From Bacteroidota bacterium (GTDB taxonomy: Bacteria > Bacteroidota > Ignavibacteria > Ignavibacteriales > Ignavibacteriaceae): a stretch of 5,761 bases of DNA. The notes below the pieces were generated by a model. It ran no database searches, was not told the DNA's origin, and saw only the letters and a program-made list of their open reading frames with translations. Made by a program: the position numbers and the translations under genes. Below are positions 5,589 to 5,761 of the stretch, in pieces. Positions within the stretch are counted from its first letter, which is position 1; every line of letters starts with the position of its first letter. Location of the stretch: contig JAJYIL010000220.1 in assembly GCA_021790055.1 (NCBI GenBank), positions 1 through 5,761 of the forward strand, given 5' to 3'.

Positions 5589-5761
5589 CTATTTTCTCTG
5601 TCATTTTTTTTAAGGCTAAGTTTCAAATATTACGAATTTAAGAAACGAATTTAAGAAAAATCCCGCATCATATAAACATCTTATTGCAGATAATTCGTCT
5701 ACTTAAATTAAATTTTGTTTTGGACCCCATGGAATGGTCTTTTCGAAACAATTCCGTTAAC
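5589..5761. other. Upstream region of eda, with possible tail of another minus-strand gene
   Basis: This AT-rich stretch leads into the aldolase gene and should hold its promoter if eda starts the operon. I see a 13-bp tandem repeat (separate entry) and TAATATTTG just after it on the minus strand, close to but not matching the Bacteroidota -7 motif TAnnTTTG. At the extreme right a minus-strand frame reads 17 codons ending KRPFHGVQNKI and stops at TAA (5710-5708). This could be the C-terminus of an upstream gene, but it is too short to identify and another minus-strand frame is also open there. Confidence 0.35.
5632..5657. repeat. Perfect 13-bp tandem repeat upstream of eda
   Basis: ACGAATTTAAGAA occurs twice with no gap (5632-5644 and 5645-5657), 44 to 69 bases upstream of the aldolase ATG. 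This is where an operator or promoter would be expected. It may be a pair of regulator half-sites or a simple duplication. Confidence 0.65.

Noticed and set aside
5719..5761. Possible start of a plus-strand gene at the right edge (MEWSFRNNSVN...)
   Set aside because: Only about 11 codons are visible, there is no clear ribosome site, and minus-strand frames are equally open. Not enough to call.

Overview
The window suggests a member of the Ignavibacteria or a related lineage of the Bacteroidota/Chlorobi (FCB) group. The main evidence is the C-terminus of the large secreted protein, which has the NYPNPFNPSTRI...GQLV...GIYFYRL...KKMILLK pattern typical of type IX secretion (T9SS) type A sorting domains, of the flavour common in Ignavibacteria. 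AT-rich spacers and modest Shine-Dalgarno sites are compatible with this. The assignment is inferred from sequence style, not from a marker gene.

All four recognisable genes lie on the minus strand, so transcription runs from high to low coordinates. In that order they are: a KDPG/KHG-type aldolase (5588-4941); a PfkB-family 2-keto-3-deoxygluconate kinase (4812-3778); a 998-residue multidomain secreted pectin methylesterase (3393-397); and the first 102 codons of a secreted GH28-type polygalacturonase that runs off the left edge (307-1). The kinase and aldolase are separated by 128 bp that contains a striking 71-bp imperfect palindrome. The kinase and the esterase are separated by a 384-bp AT-rich spacer with no convincing gene, so the esterase probably has its own upstream control region. 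The esterase and GH28 genes are 89 bp apart with an intercistronic stem-loop between them.

Together the genes form a pectin-to-central-metabolism locus. Outside the cell the CE8 esterase would remove methyl groups from homogalacturonan and the GH28 enzyme would cut the exposed polygalacturonate. Inside the cell, uronates converted to 2-keto-3-deoxygluconate (by enzymes not in this window) would be phosphorylated by KdgK and cleaved by the aldolase to pyruvate and glyceraldehyde-3-phosphate. No SusC/SusD pair, transporter, regulator or isomerase is visible here.

I found no evidence for a wholly new system. The parts that best reward a second look are the duplicated, unassigned ~170-residue module at the N-terminus of the esterase, the centred 71-bp palindrome between the aldolase and kinase genes, and the small repeats in the upstream regions. 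The right-hand 173 bp holds the upstream region of the aldolase gene, with a perfect 13-bp tandem repeat and possibly the last codons of another minus-strand gene.
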